This document shows, piece by piece, positions 23,917 through 33,702 of a stretch of 34,122 nt of DNA. Made by a program: the position numbers and the translations under genes. This stretch comes from JBCCGG01 sp039029395 (GTDB lineage: Bacteria > Pseudomonadota > Alphaproteobacteria > Kiloniellales > JAKSDN01), in contig JBCCGG010000059.1 of assembly GCA_039029395.1 (NCBI GenBank), positions 1-34,122 on the forward strand. The letters are read 5' to 3'. The number at the start of each line of letters is the position of its first letter. The stretch's first letter is position 1. Under the pieces are notes generated by a model. That model was not told the origin of the DNA. It saw only the letters and a program-made list of their open reading frames with translations, and ran no database searches.

Positions 23917-24297
23917 ATGAAGCTCTTGCTCGCCGTAGCCGCAGGCGGCGCCCTCGGCGCCGTCGGGCGCTATCTGGTCGCTTCCCAGATTGGCCACTGG
24001 CTGGGCACCGGTTTTCCCTATGGCACGCTGACCGTGAACGTGGTCGGCTCCTTCGTCATGGGCGCGCTGATCGAGGTCATGGCGATTGCCTGGTCGCCCT
24101 CGCCGGAGCTGCGCGCCTTCCTGGTGGTCGGCGTGCTGGGCGCCTTCACCACCTTCTCGACCTTCTCGCTGGACGTCATGCTGCTGGTCGAGCGGCACCA
24201 GACCTGGGCGTCGTTCCTCTACGTCATCGCCTCGGTCTGCCTTTCGGTCGGCGGCCTCTTTGCCGGCTTGCGCCTGACGCGCCTGATCCTGACATGA
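23917..24297 (+). CDS. crcB: Fluoride ion channel CrcB/Fluc
   Basis: The 126-residue product has four hydrophobic segments and all family marks: GGALGAVGRY (10-19), GTLTVNVVGSFVMG (36-49) with the pore Asn41, and GAFTTFSTFSLD (75-86) with the sodium-site and phenylalanine-box region. The protein works as an antiparallel dimer exporting fluoride across the inner membrane. The ATG at 23917 is chosen because residues upstream in the frame are not membrane-like. The stop overlaps the rluC start by 4 bases (ATGA). Confidence 0.96.
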   Translation: MKLLLAVAAGGALGAVGRYLVASQIGHWLGTGFPYGTLTVNVVGSFVMGALIEVMAIAWSPSPELRAFLVVGVLGAFTTFSTFSLDVMLLVERHQTWASFLYVIASVCLSVGGLFAGLRLTRLILT

Positions 24298-25322
24298 GCG
24301 GCGTGCGCACCGTGGAGGTGAGCGAGGCGGAGGCCGGCCAGCGCCTCGACCGCTGGCTCAAGCAGCAGTTGCCTCAAGTCGGCTACGGCGGCTTGCAGAA
24401 GCTCTTGCGCACCGGTCAAGTGCGGGTCGAGGGGCGGCGCGCCAAGCCCGATACGCGGCTGGAAGCAGGCCAGAGCGTGCGCCTGCCGCCGCTCGCCCAA
24501 GAGGCGCCGGCGCCGAGGCGCGTCCCGCTCGAGATCTCCGCCGAGGAGGCCGAGGCCCTGCGGGACCGGGTGCTCTACCGAGACGAGATGCTGCTCGCGA
24601 TCGACAAGCCGGCCGGTCTGGCGGTACAGGGAGGCAGTGGCCAGCGGCGCCATTTGGACGCCATGCTCGAGGCCCTGCGCTTCGAAGCGGCCGAGCCGCC
24701 CAAGCTGGTGCACCGCCTGGACAAGGACACCAGCGGCGTGCTCTTGCTGGCACGCAGCGCCGGGGCGGCGCGGGCCTTGAGCAAGGTCTTTCGCGACAAC
24801 CTGGCGCAGAAGACCTATTGGGCGGCGGTTGCCGGCGTGCCCAATCCGACGCGCGGCAAGATCGATCAGGCGCTCACCAAGGCCAAGGGCGCCCAAGGCC
24901 GGGAGCTGGTTGGCGCCGATCCCGAGGACGGCCCACCGGCGGTCACGTTCTATCAGGTCGCCGCCCGCTGCCGGGCGCTGGCGTCCTGGCTCGTTTTGCG
25001 GCCGATCACCGGGCGCACCCATCAAATCCGCGTCCACTGCGCGGCGCTCGGCCATCCGATCCTGGGCGACGGCAAATACGGCGGCCGGCCCGCCTTTTTG
25101 CCCAAGCGGCCCAAAGGCGTTGCGGCGCCGGCTCAGCTCCAGCTGCACGCCCGGGAGATCGCCGTGCCTCACCCCGATGACGGTACCACGCTGCGGGTAA
25201 CGGCGCCTCTACCGGACCACATGACGGCCATGTGGCAGACGCTGACGTTCGATGAGCGGGTTGGCGAGCGGTGCGAGCGCGCCTTGGCCGATTGGGTTGC
25301 CGAGATGACACTGCCGCGCTGA
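24294..25322 (+). CDS. rluC: 23S rRNA pseudouridine synthase, RluC/RluD family
   Basis: The 342-residue product has an S4 RNA-binding domain (about 5-65, QRLDRWLKQQLPQVGYGGLQ) and a pseudouridine synthase domain with HRLDKDTSG at 140-148; D143 is the catalytic aspartate. RPITGRTHQIRVH (about 235-247) is the other family motif. It isomerises uridines in 23S rRNA. RluC (positions 955/2504/2580) is favoured over RluD by the S4-domain type and by genomic context after crcB, but this is not certain. It overlaps crcB by 4 bases. Confidence 0.93.
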   Translation: MSGVRTVEVSEAEAGQRLDRWLKQQLPQVGYGGLQKLLRTGQVRVEGRRAKPDTRLEAGQSVRLPPLAQEAPAPRRVPLEISAEEAEALRDRVLYRDEMLLAIDKPAGLAVQGGSGQRRHLDAMLEALRFEAAEPPKLVHRLDKDTSGVLLLARSAGAARALSKVFRDNLAQKTYWAAVAGVPNPTRGKIDQALTKAKGAQGRELVGADPEDGPPAVTFYQVAARCRALASWLVLRPITGRTHQIRVHCAALGHPILGDGKYGGRPAFLPKRPKGVAAPAQLQLHAREIAVPHPDDGTTLRVTAPLPDHMTAMWQTLTFDERVGERCERALADWVAEMTLPR

Positions 25323-25565
25323 GCAAGAAAAGCGGCCCCGCGCATCCGGGCCACTGCGGGGGCAACCACAGCAAAAATAGATGCACGGGGCCTATCGCGT
25401 GTCGCGATGGGGCAATCGTGCCAAAGATCGATTACCGTGTGGTAAACTTCGAATTTAGATCCGGTAAGGTTAATCGCCGGGTAATATTTCGTAACCGGTC
25501 CTCAACAGGTCGGGCGCACACTGATCGGGTTCCGATGTCTTTCCTTCGGGGAAAGTGAGGACTTG
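25323..25565. other. Intergenic region after rluC with a GC hairpin
   Basis: A hairpin GCCCCGC (25335-25341) with GCGGGGGC (25356-25363) lies just after the rluC stop, with one bulge and a 14-base loop but no T-run; it may help end the crcB-rluC transcript. The remainder up to 25565 is relatively AT-rich, with several GGTAA words (25439, 25464, 25481 region), and may hold the promoter of the small gene that follows. No coding sequence is supported here. Confidence 0.4.
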
Positions 25566-25760
25566 ATGAAGATCGGCGAGATCTGGCACCTCTGCGCCTC
25601 GGACTATGACGGCCCGGTGGAGATAATCGATCCCCAACCCGTGTCCTACGGCGATCTAGAGCTGGTGCTGGCGCAACTGGACAACGGCGTGGTCGCCGCA
25701 GTGCGTCTCGACCGTCTGGTTAAGGCGGAGTTCTGCCGCACCGGCTGGGGCCACGCCTGA
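25566..25760 (+). CDS. Small hypothetical protein (64 residues)
   Basis: From ATG 25566 the product is 64 residues: MKIGEIWHLCASDYDGPVEI at the start and RLDRLVKAEFCRTGWGHA at the end. GAGG at 25557-25560 is a well-spaced ribosome binding site. Predicted character is beta-rich and small; the opening KIGEIWHL loosely resembles the first strand of SH3-like or MazF/PemK folds, but the rest does not support a toxin. Two cysteines are present (C10, C57). No partner antitoxin lies beside it. Function unknown. Confidence 0.65.
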   Translation: MKIGEIWHLCASDYDGPVEIIDPQPVSYGDLELVLAQLDNGVVAAVRLDRLVKAEFCRTGWGHA

Positions 25761-25865
25761 ACCCTTGCCATTGACAAAGCGGACGTCCTGACCGCTTCTT
25801 AAGGACGCGCTGGCGAGTCATTCAGCCGGCCCGAGACCTTAGGAAAACAAGGACGACTTCGCGCC

Positions 25866-26546
25866 GTGGCCGAGGCTGCTCTCAAACTGATCATGTTCGA
25901 CTTCGACGGCACGCTGGTCGACAGCCAGCACTCGATCGTCGCCGCCATGGGCGCGGCCTTCGAGGGCGAGGGGCTGGCGGCACCCGGGCACGAAAAAGTG
26001 CGGCGGGTGGTCGGGCTCAACCTGGAGAGCGCGATCGACGCCCTGGTGCCCCGCGAGGCCAGGAGCGCGGTCGACACGCTTGCCGCGCGCTATCGAGAGA
26101 CTTTCTTCAAAATGCGCACGGCGGAAGACTTTCACGAACCGCTCTTTCCCGGTGTGCACGAAATCCTCGGGGCGCTCCAGCAAGGCGAGTCTTTGCTTGG
26201 GATCGCCACCGGCAAGAATCGCCGAGGACTTTTGGCCAGCATGGAGCGTCATGGCTTGGCCGGTTACTTCACCTTGCTTAAGACCGCCGACGACGGGCCC
26301 TCCAAGCCGCATCCGGAGATCCTGCGCCAGGCCATGGCGGAGATCGGTGTCGGCCCGCGCGACACAATGGTCGTCGGCGACACCACCTATGATATGATCA
26401 TGGCCCGCAACGCCCAAGCCTGGGCGCTCGGCGTCTCCTGGGGCTACCATCCGCCCGAGGAGCTGACCGCGGCCGGCGCCTTCAACGTGCTGACGTCTTT
26501 CGACGAGCTGCACCCGGCGCTCGCGGTCCTGGAGCAGGCGCCATGA
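25866..26546 (+). CDS. HAD-superfamily hydrolase, phosphoglycolate phosphatase-like
   Basis: The 226-residue product has HAD motif I FDFDGTLVDS (11-20; nucleophile D12, acid D14), motif II IATGKN, motif III lysine in SKPHPEI, and motif IV VVGDTTYDM. An alpha-helical cap at about 20-85 is typical of the phosphoglycolate/beta-phosphoglucomutase subclass. The substrate cannot be assigned; in alphaproteobacteria this gene often follows rluC. The start is GTG at 25866, since the motif I strand begins a few residues later. The stop overlaps the next gene by 4 bases (ATGA at 26543-26546). Confidence 0.9.
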   Translation: MAEAALKLIMFDFDGTLVDSQHSIVAAMGAAFEGEGLAAPGHEKVRRVVGLNLESAIDALVPREARSAVDTLAARYRETFFKMRTAEDFHEPLFPGVHEILGALQQGESLLGIATGKNRRGLLASMERHGLAGYFTLLKTADDGPSKPHPEILRQAMAEIGVGPRDTMVVGDTTYDMIMARNAQAWALGVSWGYHPPEELTAAGAFNVLTSFDELHPALAVLEQAP

Positions 26547-28579
26547 AATGGCTTAAACGCATCCTGGTCGGCGGCTTCGCGCTCTTGGTGGCGCTGGTCG
26601 TCGCGGTCTACGCGGTGATCAATAGCCTCGACGTGGAGGATCTGCGGGCGACCATTCAGGAGCAGGTCAAGGCGGCGACCGGCCGTGATTTCACGGTCGC
26701 CGGGCCGATCGATATCCAGGTTTCCCTGCAGCCTTCGATCGCCCTTGACGATGTCACCCTCGCAAACGCGCCGTGGGCCAGCGAGACACCGATGATCCGA
26801 GTCAAGCATTTCGAGGTCGAGGTCGCACTGCTTCCCTTGATCTCAGGCCAGATCGACGTGCGCAATCTGGTGCTGGTCGAGCCGAAGGTGCTGCTGGAGA
26901 TCGACGAGCAAGGCAAGGGCAACTGGCAGATGGGCGATGCGCCCGCCGAACAGAGCGGCAGCGGCGCGGGCAAGTATCCCCTGCCCAACATCGAGACCAT
27001 ACGCGGGGAATCCGGTCAGTTGGTGTTTCACAGCCTTGCCAGCGGCGCGCGATACAGCGTGAGCTTCGAGGAGGTCACCGCCGAGCCACCGGACCGTGTC
27101 GACGGCCTGGTTCAGATCGCAACCCGCGGCGCGCTCAATGATGTGCCCTTCACGCTTGACGGCAAGATGACGCCGCTGGCTGCTCTGGGCAGCGGGCCGT
27201 TCCGTTTCGACGCCACGGCCGAGGCTCTCGGCGCCAAGATTGCGGCCAAGGGCCAAATCGCCCAACCGGCCAAGGCCAAGGGGCTCGACGTCCAGGTTAG
27301 CGCCAAGGGCCAGAGCCTGGCGGACCTCGACCCGGCGGCCGGCGGGGGCTTGCCCGCGCTCGGGCCTTACGAGCTGAGCGCCAACGTCGTCCAGTCCGGC
27401 GAGTCCTACGAGATCAAAGGACTTTCCGCCAAGCTGGCCGACAGCGACTTGGCTGGCAACGCGACTTTCGCACCGGGCGCGGCACGCCCCAAGATCACCG
27501 CCGAGCTTCGCTCCAGCCAGCTCGATTTGGCCCAGATCGCCGATGCCGCCGCCCAGGGCGACGCTGCGTCGGCGGAGGACTCGGCTTATGTGTTCGGCGA
27601 GACTCCCTTGCCGATCGAGACGCTTAAGCTGGCCGACGCCGAGATTTCCCTCACGGCGGCAAAGGTCAAGCTGGCGACCGGGCTCGAGCTCCAGGCGGTC
27701 AACCTCAAGGCCGCGCTCGACCGGGGTCATCTGAAGGTCAAGCCCTTCAAGTCGGTGCTCGCCAAGGGCGCGCTCGATCTCGATCTTAGCTTCGACGCCA
27801 GCCAAGAGCCGCCACAGCTCGCCCTGCAGATCGAGGCCAAAGACGTGGACTACGGGCTCATGCTGACTCAGTTGGACGTCGTCGACGGTGTCAGCGGCAA
27901 CCTGGACGCCTCGATTTTGTTTAACGGTTCCGGCCGTTCGCCACGGGAACTCGCCGCCGGCCTCAATGGCAGGACCGAGATGATCAGCTACAACGGTCAA
28001 ATCAGCGACGAGCTGGCTGGTGTCATGGCGACCGGCTTGTGGCAGATCCTCTCGCCCTTTTCCAAGAAGACCGATTACATCCCGGTCAACTGCGCGGTCT
28101 CCCGTTTCGACGTAAAGCAGGGCCTGGCGACCAGCACGGCGCTCTTGATGGACACGCCGACCCTGGTGCTGGTTGGCAGCGGCACGGTCGATCTCAAGAC
28201 CGAAAAGCTCGATCTGGTCTTCGAGACCGATTCCAAGGACGTCAGCCTGGCCAGCTTCGCCGCCGACTTCCACGTCAGGGGCACCCTGGCCGAGCCGACC
28301 GCCTCGCCCGACCCGCTTGGCATCGTCAAGGGCGCGGCCTCGATCGCCGGCTCGGTGATCATGCCGCTTCATACGGTGGCCGCGCTCTTAACCGAGGATC
28401 GACTGACCGGCCTCGACAACAAGGTGCGCTGCGTCAAGGCGCTAGAGGAAGCTGACCAAGAAGCCGGCGGGAAAGCGGACAAGTCGGTGGTCGAGGAGGC
28501 GGCCGATGAGGTTGGCGACACCTTGAAGGATCTCGGCGAGGGCATCTCCGAGGGTCTTGACGACCTCCTCGGCAACTGA
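26543..28579 (+). CDS. AsmA-family envelope protein
   Basis: The 678-residue product begins MKWLKRILVGGFALLVALVVAVYAVINSL, a single N-terminal membrane anchor at about 8-28 (key residues FALLVALVVAVYAVI). It continues in the AsmA pattern: beta-rich repeats such as VAGPIDIQVSLQPSIALDDV and the C-terminal AsmA region SYNGQISDELAGVM ... IPVNCAVSRFDVKQG ... GSGTVDLKTEKLDLVFET. AsmA-like proteins span the periplasm and are linked to phospholipid transport and outer-membrane homeostasis. The C-terminal 45 residues are acidic and low in complexity (EEADQEAGGKADKSVVEEA). It overlaps the HAD gene by 4 bases and precedes the ATP12 gene by 5. Confidence 0.9.
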   Translation: MKWLKRILVGGFALLVALVVAVYAVINSLDVEDLRATIQEQVKAATGRDFTVAGPIDIQVSLQPSIALDDVTLANAPWASETPMIRVKHFEVEVALLPLISGQIDVRNLVLVEPKVLLEIDEQGKGNWQMGDAPAEQSGSGAGKYPLPNIETIRGESGQLVFHSLASGARYSVSFEEVTAEPPDRVDGLVQIATRGALNDVPFTLDGKMTPLAALGSGPFRFDATAEALGAKIAAKGQIAQPAKAKGLDVQVSAKGQSLADLDPAAGGGLPALGPYELSANVVQSGESYEIKGLSAKLADSDLAGNATFAPGAARPKITAELRSSQLDLAQIADAAAQGDAASAEDSAYVFGETPLPIETLKLADAEISLTAAKVKLATGLELQAVNLKAALDRGHLKVKPFKSVLAKGALDLDLSFDASQEPPQLALQIEAKDVDYGLMLTQLDVVDGVSGNLDASILFNGSGRSPRELAAGLNGRTEMISYNGQISDELAGVMATGLWQILSPFSKKTDYIPVNCAVSRFDVKQGLATSTALLMDTPTLVLVGSGTVDLKTEKLDLVFETDSKDVSLASFAADFHVRGTLAEPTASPDPLGIVKGAASIAGSVIMPLHTVAALLTEDRLTGLDNKVRCVKALEEADQEAGGKADKSVVEEAADEVGDTLKDLGEGISEGLDDLLGN

Positions 28580-28584
28580 CCGCC

Positions 28585-29289
28585 ATGAGCCTCAAGCCAG
28601 TCAAGCGCCTCTACAAAGAGGCCCGGGCGGTCGATGCCGGCGAACACTTCGCCGTTCACCTGGACGACCGGCCCTTGCGCACGCCGGCGGGCGCCCATCT
28701 GCTGGTGCCGAGCCAAGGCCTTGCCCGGGCCATCGCCGAGGAGTGGGCGGCCCAGGAGGAGACCATCGCGCCCCACGCGATGCCGCTCACTGGTCTGGCC
28801 TGCACGGCGCTCGACCTGGTCGCCGCGCGCCGAGCGGCGGTAATCGAAGAGCTCGCCGACTACGGCGCGACCGACGCGATCTGCTACCGGGCCGACCGGC
28901 CGCCTGAGCTGGTCGCACGCCAGGACGCGGTGTGGCAGCCATTGGTCCATTGGGCAGCGGATCGTTACGACGCGCGCCTGGAGATCACCACGTCGATCCT
29001 GGCGGCCGCTCAGCCCGAGGACACCCTCGAGGCTCTTAAGGGCGCGGTCGCCGGCCACGGGGATTTGCCCCTGGCGGCGCTCGCGACCGCGGTCAAGGCG
29101 TCGGGTTCGCTTGTGGTCGGCCTCGCCCTGGTCGAGGGCCGGCTCGACCACGAGGGCGCCTTTCAGGCCGGCGAGCTGCACGAGACCTATCAGATCGACA
29201 CCTGGGGCGAAGATCCCGAGGAGACCAAGCGCCGCGAAGGCGTACGCCGTGACCTGGCGGCCGTGGCGGCGCTGGTTGGGCTGCTTTAG
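28585..29289 (+). CDS. ATP12-family F1-ATPase assembly chaperone
   Basis: The 234-residue product has the ATP12 pattern: KRLYKEARAVDAGEHFAVHLD and DDRPLRTPAGAHLLVPS at the N-terminus, LAxAIAEEWAAQEETIAPHAMPLTGL and the middle segment DAICYRADRPPELVARQDAVW. ATP12 binds the F1 alpha subunit before it joins beta in ATP synthase; in bacteria it is essentially alphaproteobacterial. No atp gene is in view. The last codons overlap the converging GST gene by 4 bases. Confidence 0.93.
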   Translation: MSLKPVKRLYKEARAVDAGEHFAVHLDDRPLRTPAGAHLLVPSQGLARAIAEEWAAQEETIAPHAMPLTGLACTALDLVAARRAAVIEELADYGATDAICYRADRPPELVARQDAVWQPLVHWAADRYDARLEITTSILAAAQPEDTLEALKGAVAGHGDLPLAALATAVKASGSLVVGLALVEGRLDHEGAFQAGELHETYQIDTWGEDPEETKRREGVRRDLAAVAALVGLL

Positions 29290-29927
29290 GCGGCCGTCTC
29301 AACCGGCGGCTCCGGGTCGGTCGCCGCCATTGCAGGCCGGGCTTCCATGGCCTCGATCCAGCGCGCCACCGATGCGTGTTTGGCGACCAGGGGCGCCGCG
29401 TCCGGCAGTTTCCTCAGGTAGGCTAGGATCGGCGCCAGCAGCAGGTCGGCCAGGCTGATCGCCTCGTCCGCTAGGTATGCCTGTCGCGCGAGCGACTCAT
29501 CGATGATGCCGAGCTGGCGGTCGATCTCGGGCAGGGCGGCGGCGATCGCGGCCTCGTCGCTTGGCCGCCCGAGCACCTTCGGGGCCAGGCGCTCGATGAT
29601 GTAGGCGCGGGTCATGGTCTTGTCCATGTAGGCGTTGATCGCGCTGATCCACTGCTCCATGCGCGCCCGCCCGAGCACCGTCTCCGGCACGAAAGAGGGC
29701 CCCTCGAAGGCCTCCGCGCCGTAGCGTAGGATCGCGCTGGTTTCGTAGAGTACAAGCGCGCCGTGGCGCAGGCTCGGGATCTTGGCCCAAGGATGCAGGG
29801 CGCGGTAGTCCGGTAGGGTGAAGTCGACCGGCTCGTTGCGATAGGCAATGGACTTTTCCTCGAAGATCAGCCGGGCGCTACGCACATAGGTGCTGACCGG
29901 GAAGCCGTAAATGACAATATCGTCCAT
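29286..29927 (-). CDS. Glutathione S-transferase family protein
   Basis: The 213-residue product starts MDDIVIYGFPVSTYVRSARL, with a thioredoxin-like N-terminal domain (1-78) including the glutathione-contacting segment LYETSAILRY, and an all-helical C-terminal domain (about 88-205). S12 in FPVSTYVRS is the likely active-site residue for beta/zeta-like GSTs. Such proteins conjugate or reduce electrophilic compounds. ATG at 29927 is chosen because the frame upstream lies inside the AHSA1 gene in another frame. It is the last gene of the ArsR-AHSA1-GST operon. Confidence 0.9.
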   Translation of the reverse strand: MDDIVIYGFPVSTYVRSARLIFEEKSIAYRNEPVDFTLPDYRALHPWAKIPSLRHGALVLYETSAILRYGAEAFEGPSFVPETVLGRARMEQWISAINAYMDKTMTRAYIIERLAPKVLGRPSDEAAIAAALPEIDRQLGIIDESLARQAYLADEAISLADLLLAPILAYLRKLPDAAPLVAKHASVARWIEAMEARPAMAATDPEPPVETAA

Positions 29928-29941
29928 GGTGTCTTGCTCCC

Positions 29942-30400
29942 TCAGGCGGCCAGATGGCTTTCTAGGCAATTGAAGCAGCCGGTCCAGCCGAAGGAATGCT
30001 TCTCCACCGATTCGGCCGAAGGCAGGCCTTCGTGAGTCAGGGAGAGCTGGCAGCCCTCGGCGTTTTCCTCCAGCTCGATGGTCACCAAGGTCTCGACCCC
30101 GGCCATGTCGCCCATGCCCCAAATCCAGGTAAAGACCAGACGATTGGGCGGCGAGATCTCCTGGTAGGCGCCGCTGAGGGTGGTCACCAGCTCGTCCTTG
30201 TGGTGCATCTCAAGGCTGTAAGCGCCGCCCAGGGTCAGGTCGACCTTGACGTTCTTCGCGCTAACCCCTTCCGGCCCGAACCAGGTGGCCAGGGCCTCGG
30301 CCTCGGTAAGCGCGGCAAACACCGCGGCCGGCGCCGCCTTGATCTGGCGGGTTAGCTGCAAGACGTGTGTCTCGGCCTTGGACTGGGGCTGGGCGGTCAT
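29942..30400 (-). CDS. AHSA1/SRPBCC-domain protein
   Basis: The 152-residue product has the START-like fold of the AHSA1 family: RQIKAAPAAVFAALTEAEALATWFGPEG at the N-terminus (key residues ALT..E.L..WF), GGAYSLEMH, EISPPNRLVFTWIWG and LTHEGLPSAESVEKHSFGWTGCF near the end. Members form a hydrophobic cavity for a small ligand; the biochemical role is usually unknown. ArsR-AHSA1 pairs are common in Proteobacteria, where the regulator controls its partner. Its start overlaps the ArsR stop by 4 bases. Confidence 0.9.
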   Translation of the reverse strand: MTAQPQSKAETHVLQLTRQIKAAPAAVFAALTEAEALATWFGPEGVSAKNVKVDLTLGGAYSLEMHHKDELVTTLSGAYQEISPPNRLVFTWIWGMGDMAGVETLVTIELEENAEGCQLSLTHEGLPSAESVEKHSFGWTGCFNCLESHLAA

Positions 30401-30747
30401 GGCTTAGGCTCTCCTTTTTGCGTTTGCTCTTTCAGATAACGTTCCAGGGAATCGAGGTTCGACTCCCAGAATTTCTTGGTGTCGCTGATCCACTGGGCGG
30501 CATCGACCAAGGGCGCCGGCTGGAGGCGGCAGAGGTGGCTGCGGCCGTCGCGCCGGCGCTCGATCAGGCCGGCGCGTTCCAGGCTCTTCAAGTGCTTGGT
30601 GACCGCCGGCCACGACATCTCGAAAGGCGCCGCCAGCTCGCCGACGGTCGCCTCGCCGCTGGTCAGGCGGGCCAAGATCGCGCGCCGGGTCGGGTCGGCC
30701 AGCGCCGCGAAGGTGTGGTCCAGGGAGGCTGATTCATATTTAACCAT
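30397..30747 (-). CDS. ArsR-family transcriptional regulator
   Basis: The 116-residue product has the ArsR winged helix: LDHTFAALADPTRRAILARL, GEATVGELAAPFEMSWPAVTKHL and LERAGLIERRRDGRSHLCRL. No CxC metal-sensing motif is present, so it is probably not a metal sensor. ATG 30747 is chosen: the TTG start at 30783 would be the -35 box of the predicted promoter. It begins a three-gene operon with the AHSA1 and GST genes. A perfect palindrome covers its start codon and suggests self-repression. Confidence 0.92.
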   Translation of the reverse strand: MVKYESASLDHTFAALADPTRRAILARLTSGEATVGELAAPFEMSWPAVTKHLKSLERAGLIERRRDGRSHLCRLQPAPLVDAAQWISDTKKFWESNLDSLERYLKEQTQKGEPKP

Positions 30748-30759
30748 AAGGTTAAATAT
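30736..30759. promoter_or_regulatory. Perfect palindromic operator over the ArsR start codon
   Basis: ATATTTAACC (30736-30745), a 4-base ATAA spacer and GGTTAAATAT (30750-30759) form a perfect 10-bp dyad. It covers the ATG (30745-30747) and the -10 box (30755-30760) of the ArsR gene. Size and symmetry are those of ArsR/SmtB-type operators. Confidence 0.75.
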
Positions 30760-30783
30760 AGAGATCGAACTGTCCGGTGTCAA
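30755..30783 (-). promoter_or_regulatory. Consensus promoter for the ArsR-AHSA1-GST operon
   Basis: Read on the minus strand, TTGACA (30778-30783) is a perfect -35 and TATATT (30755-30760) a strong -10, with exactly 17 bp between. Seven bases separate the -10 from the ATG, so transcription should start at or within a base or two of the start codon. The mRNA would then be leaderless. Confidence 0.75.
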
Positions 30784-30856
30784 GCGCGAGCGTCTGGCTT
30801 GGCCGGGCGAGCCATGCTATCAGCAGGGCCGAGGTCAAGCCTTGGGGGAGCCGGCC

Positions 30857-32389
<1,533 letters not shown>

Positions 32390-32440
32390 AGCGCTGCGGC
32401 TAGACTGAATTTTAGGCCACGTGAAACGAGGGGGTTCGAG

Positions 32441-33052
32441 ATGGGCGACAAGACGGTTCGAGAAGCGGTAGGTGTGTTCCACGACGAAAAGGCGCTGCGG
32501 GATGCCGCCGACGAGCTGATGACCGCGGGTTTCGATCGCTCGGATCTGAGCCTCCTGGCCGGCGATCACGCGGTCGAGCAAAAGCTCGGCCACGCCTATA
32601 CAAAGGTTGAGGAGCTCGAGGACGACGCCGAGGTGCCGAGCGTGGCCTATTCCGGCAGCGATTCCCGGCCCGAGGCGGAGGGCGCTGTGGTTGGCGGCTT
32701 GGCCTATGTGGGCGCGGTCAGCACGGTCGGCGTGATCGTCGCCTCGGGCGGCACGGTGGCGGCGGCCATCGTCGGCGCAGTGATCGCCGGCGGCATCGGC
32801 TCTGCGATCGGCGTCGCGTTGGCCAAGGTGATCGGCGACCACCACGCCGGCAATCTGAAGGACCATCTGGAGAAGGGCGGCCTGCTTCTTTGGGTGCGCA
32901 CCAAGGATGGCGACCACGAGACACGGGCCTGCGACATTCTCAAGAAGAACGGCGGCGAGGACGTTCACGTCCACGATCTGCCCGAGGCGACCTTCAAGGT
33001 GAAGGGCGGGATCTCTCACGACACCAGCTTCATGAACCGCCTGGGCCTGTGA
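32441..33052 (+). CDS. Glycine-zipper stress-type protein
   Basis: The 203-residue product starts MGDKTVREAVGVFHDEKALRDAADEL, a compact N-terminal domain (about 9-50) resembling general stress protein 17M-type/DUF1269 modules. The middle is hydrophobic and glycine-rich: VVGGLAYVGAVSTVGVIVA and VAAAIVGAVIAGGIGSAIGV, GxxxG-type helices (about 83-127) that could insert in a membrane. The C-terminal half is LLLWVRTKDGDHETRACDIL and a His-rich VHVHDLP. Function unknown; family members are often stress-induced. Its TGA overlaps the GTG of the next gene. Confidence 0.75.
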   Translation: MGDKTVREAVGVFHDEKALRDAADELMTAGFDRSDLSLLAGDHAVEQKLGHAYTKVEELEDDAEVPSVAYSGSDSRPEAEGAVVGGLAYVGAVSTVGVIVASGGTVAAAIVGAVIAGGIGSAIGVALAKVIGDHHAGNLKDHLEKGGLLLWVRTKDGDHETRACDILKKNGGEDVHVHDLPEATFKVKGGISHDTSFMNRLGL

Positions 33053-33510
33053 GCCCGGAACCGCCGGTTCTCTACACGATCGGCTACGAGCGCATCGCGC
33101 CCGAGCAGCTTCTGGCAACCCTCCTGGCGGCCGGCGTCACCCGGCTGATCGACGTGCGCGAGGTGCCGATCTCCCGGCGCAAGGGCTTTGCCAAGACCGC
33201 ACTTGCTTCCGCCCTCGCGGCGCGCGGCATCGACTACGTTCACTTACGCGGCCTGGGCACACCCAAGCCGGGGCGCGAGGCGGCCAAGGCGGGCGACCGG
33301 GCGGGTTTCCTCGAGATCTTCGCCCGCCACATGGAAAGCCCCGAGGCCCAATCGGATCTGGCCCGCGTGGAAGCCTACGCCCGAGACGGCGGTGCCTGCC
33401 TCTTCTGTCTGGAGCGGGAGCCAGAACGCTGCCACCGCAGCCAAGTGGCCGCCGCATTGACGGCGCGTCTGGCGCTTTCGGTCGAGCATCTGGTGGTTGC
33501 CTTACCCTGA
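33049..33510 (+). CDS. DUF488 family protein
   Basis: The 153-residue product opens PPVLYTIGYERIAPEQLLATL and contains GVTRLIDVREVPISRRKGFAK, YVHLRGLGTPKP and CLEREPERCHRSQVAAAL, the DUF488 marks (IGYE..., DVR, RCHR). The molecular function is not established. The start is GTG at 33049 within the preceding stop (GTGA), so the two are translationally coupled. Length is in the usual range. Confidence 0.88.
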   Translation: MSPEPPVLYTIGYERIAPEQLLATLLAAGVTRLIDVREVPISRRKGFAKTALASALAARGIDYVHLRGLGTPKPGREAAKAGDRAGFLEIFARHMESPEAQSDLARVEAYARDGGACLFCLEREPERCHRSQVAAALTARLALSVEHLVVALP

Positions 33511-33702
33511 TTGTCCGCCGGTGGTCGCGTAAACCAGTGGTTTAATTTCCAGTGACGTTTTTGTACATTGACTTGAACACTATCGGCTGACCTGCGGGGC
33601 GCGCGCTATGGCGCATGGTATTGCCCCTAGCTCGTCCTGAGTCCCCAAAGGCCGTATAGGCGAACTGTGGTCGAGAGGCTCACACACTTTCGGGAGGAAC
33701 AA
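33511..33702. other. Intergenic region with a palindrome
   Basis: These 192 bases hold no gene. TAAACCAGTGGTTTA at 33530-33544 is a perfect 15-bp palindrome (7-bp arms around a central G) 20 bases after the DUF488 stop, followed by an AT-rich stretch with TTTTTG and TTGACT words that may include the promoter of the repeat protein. No clear -10/-35 pair was found. Confidence 0.4.

Noticed and set aside
25566..25760. Type II toxin of the MazF/PemK family
   Set aside because: The opening KIGEIWHL is similar, but the remainder lacks the family residues and no antitoxin lies beside it.
30748..30783. ArsR gene starting at TTG 30783
   Set aside because: That TTG is the first part of the predicted -35 box, and the residues it adds are unconserved.
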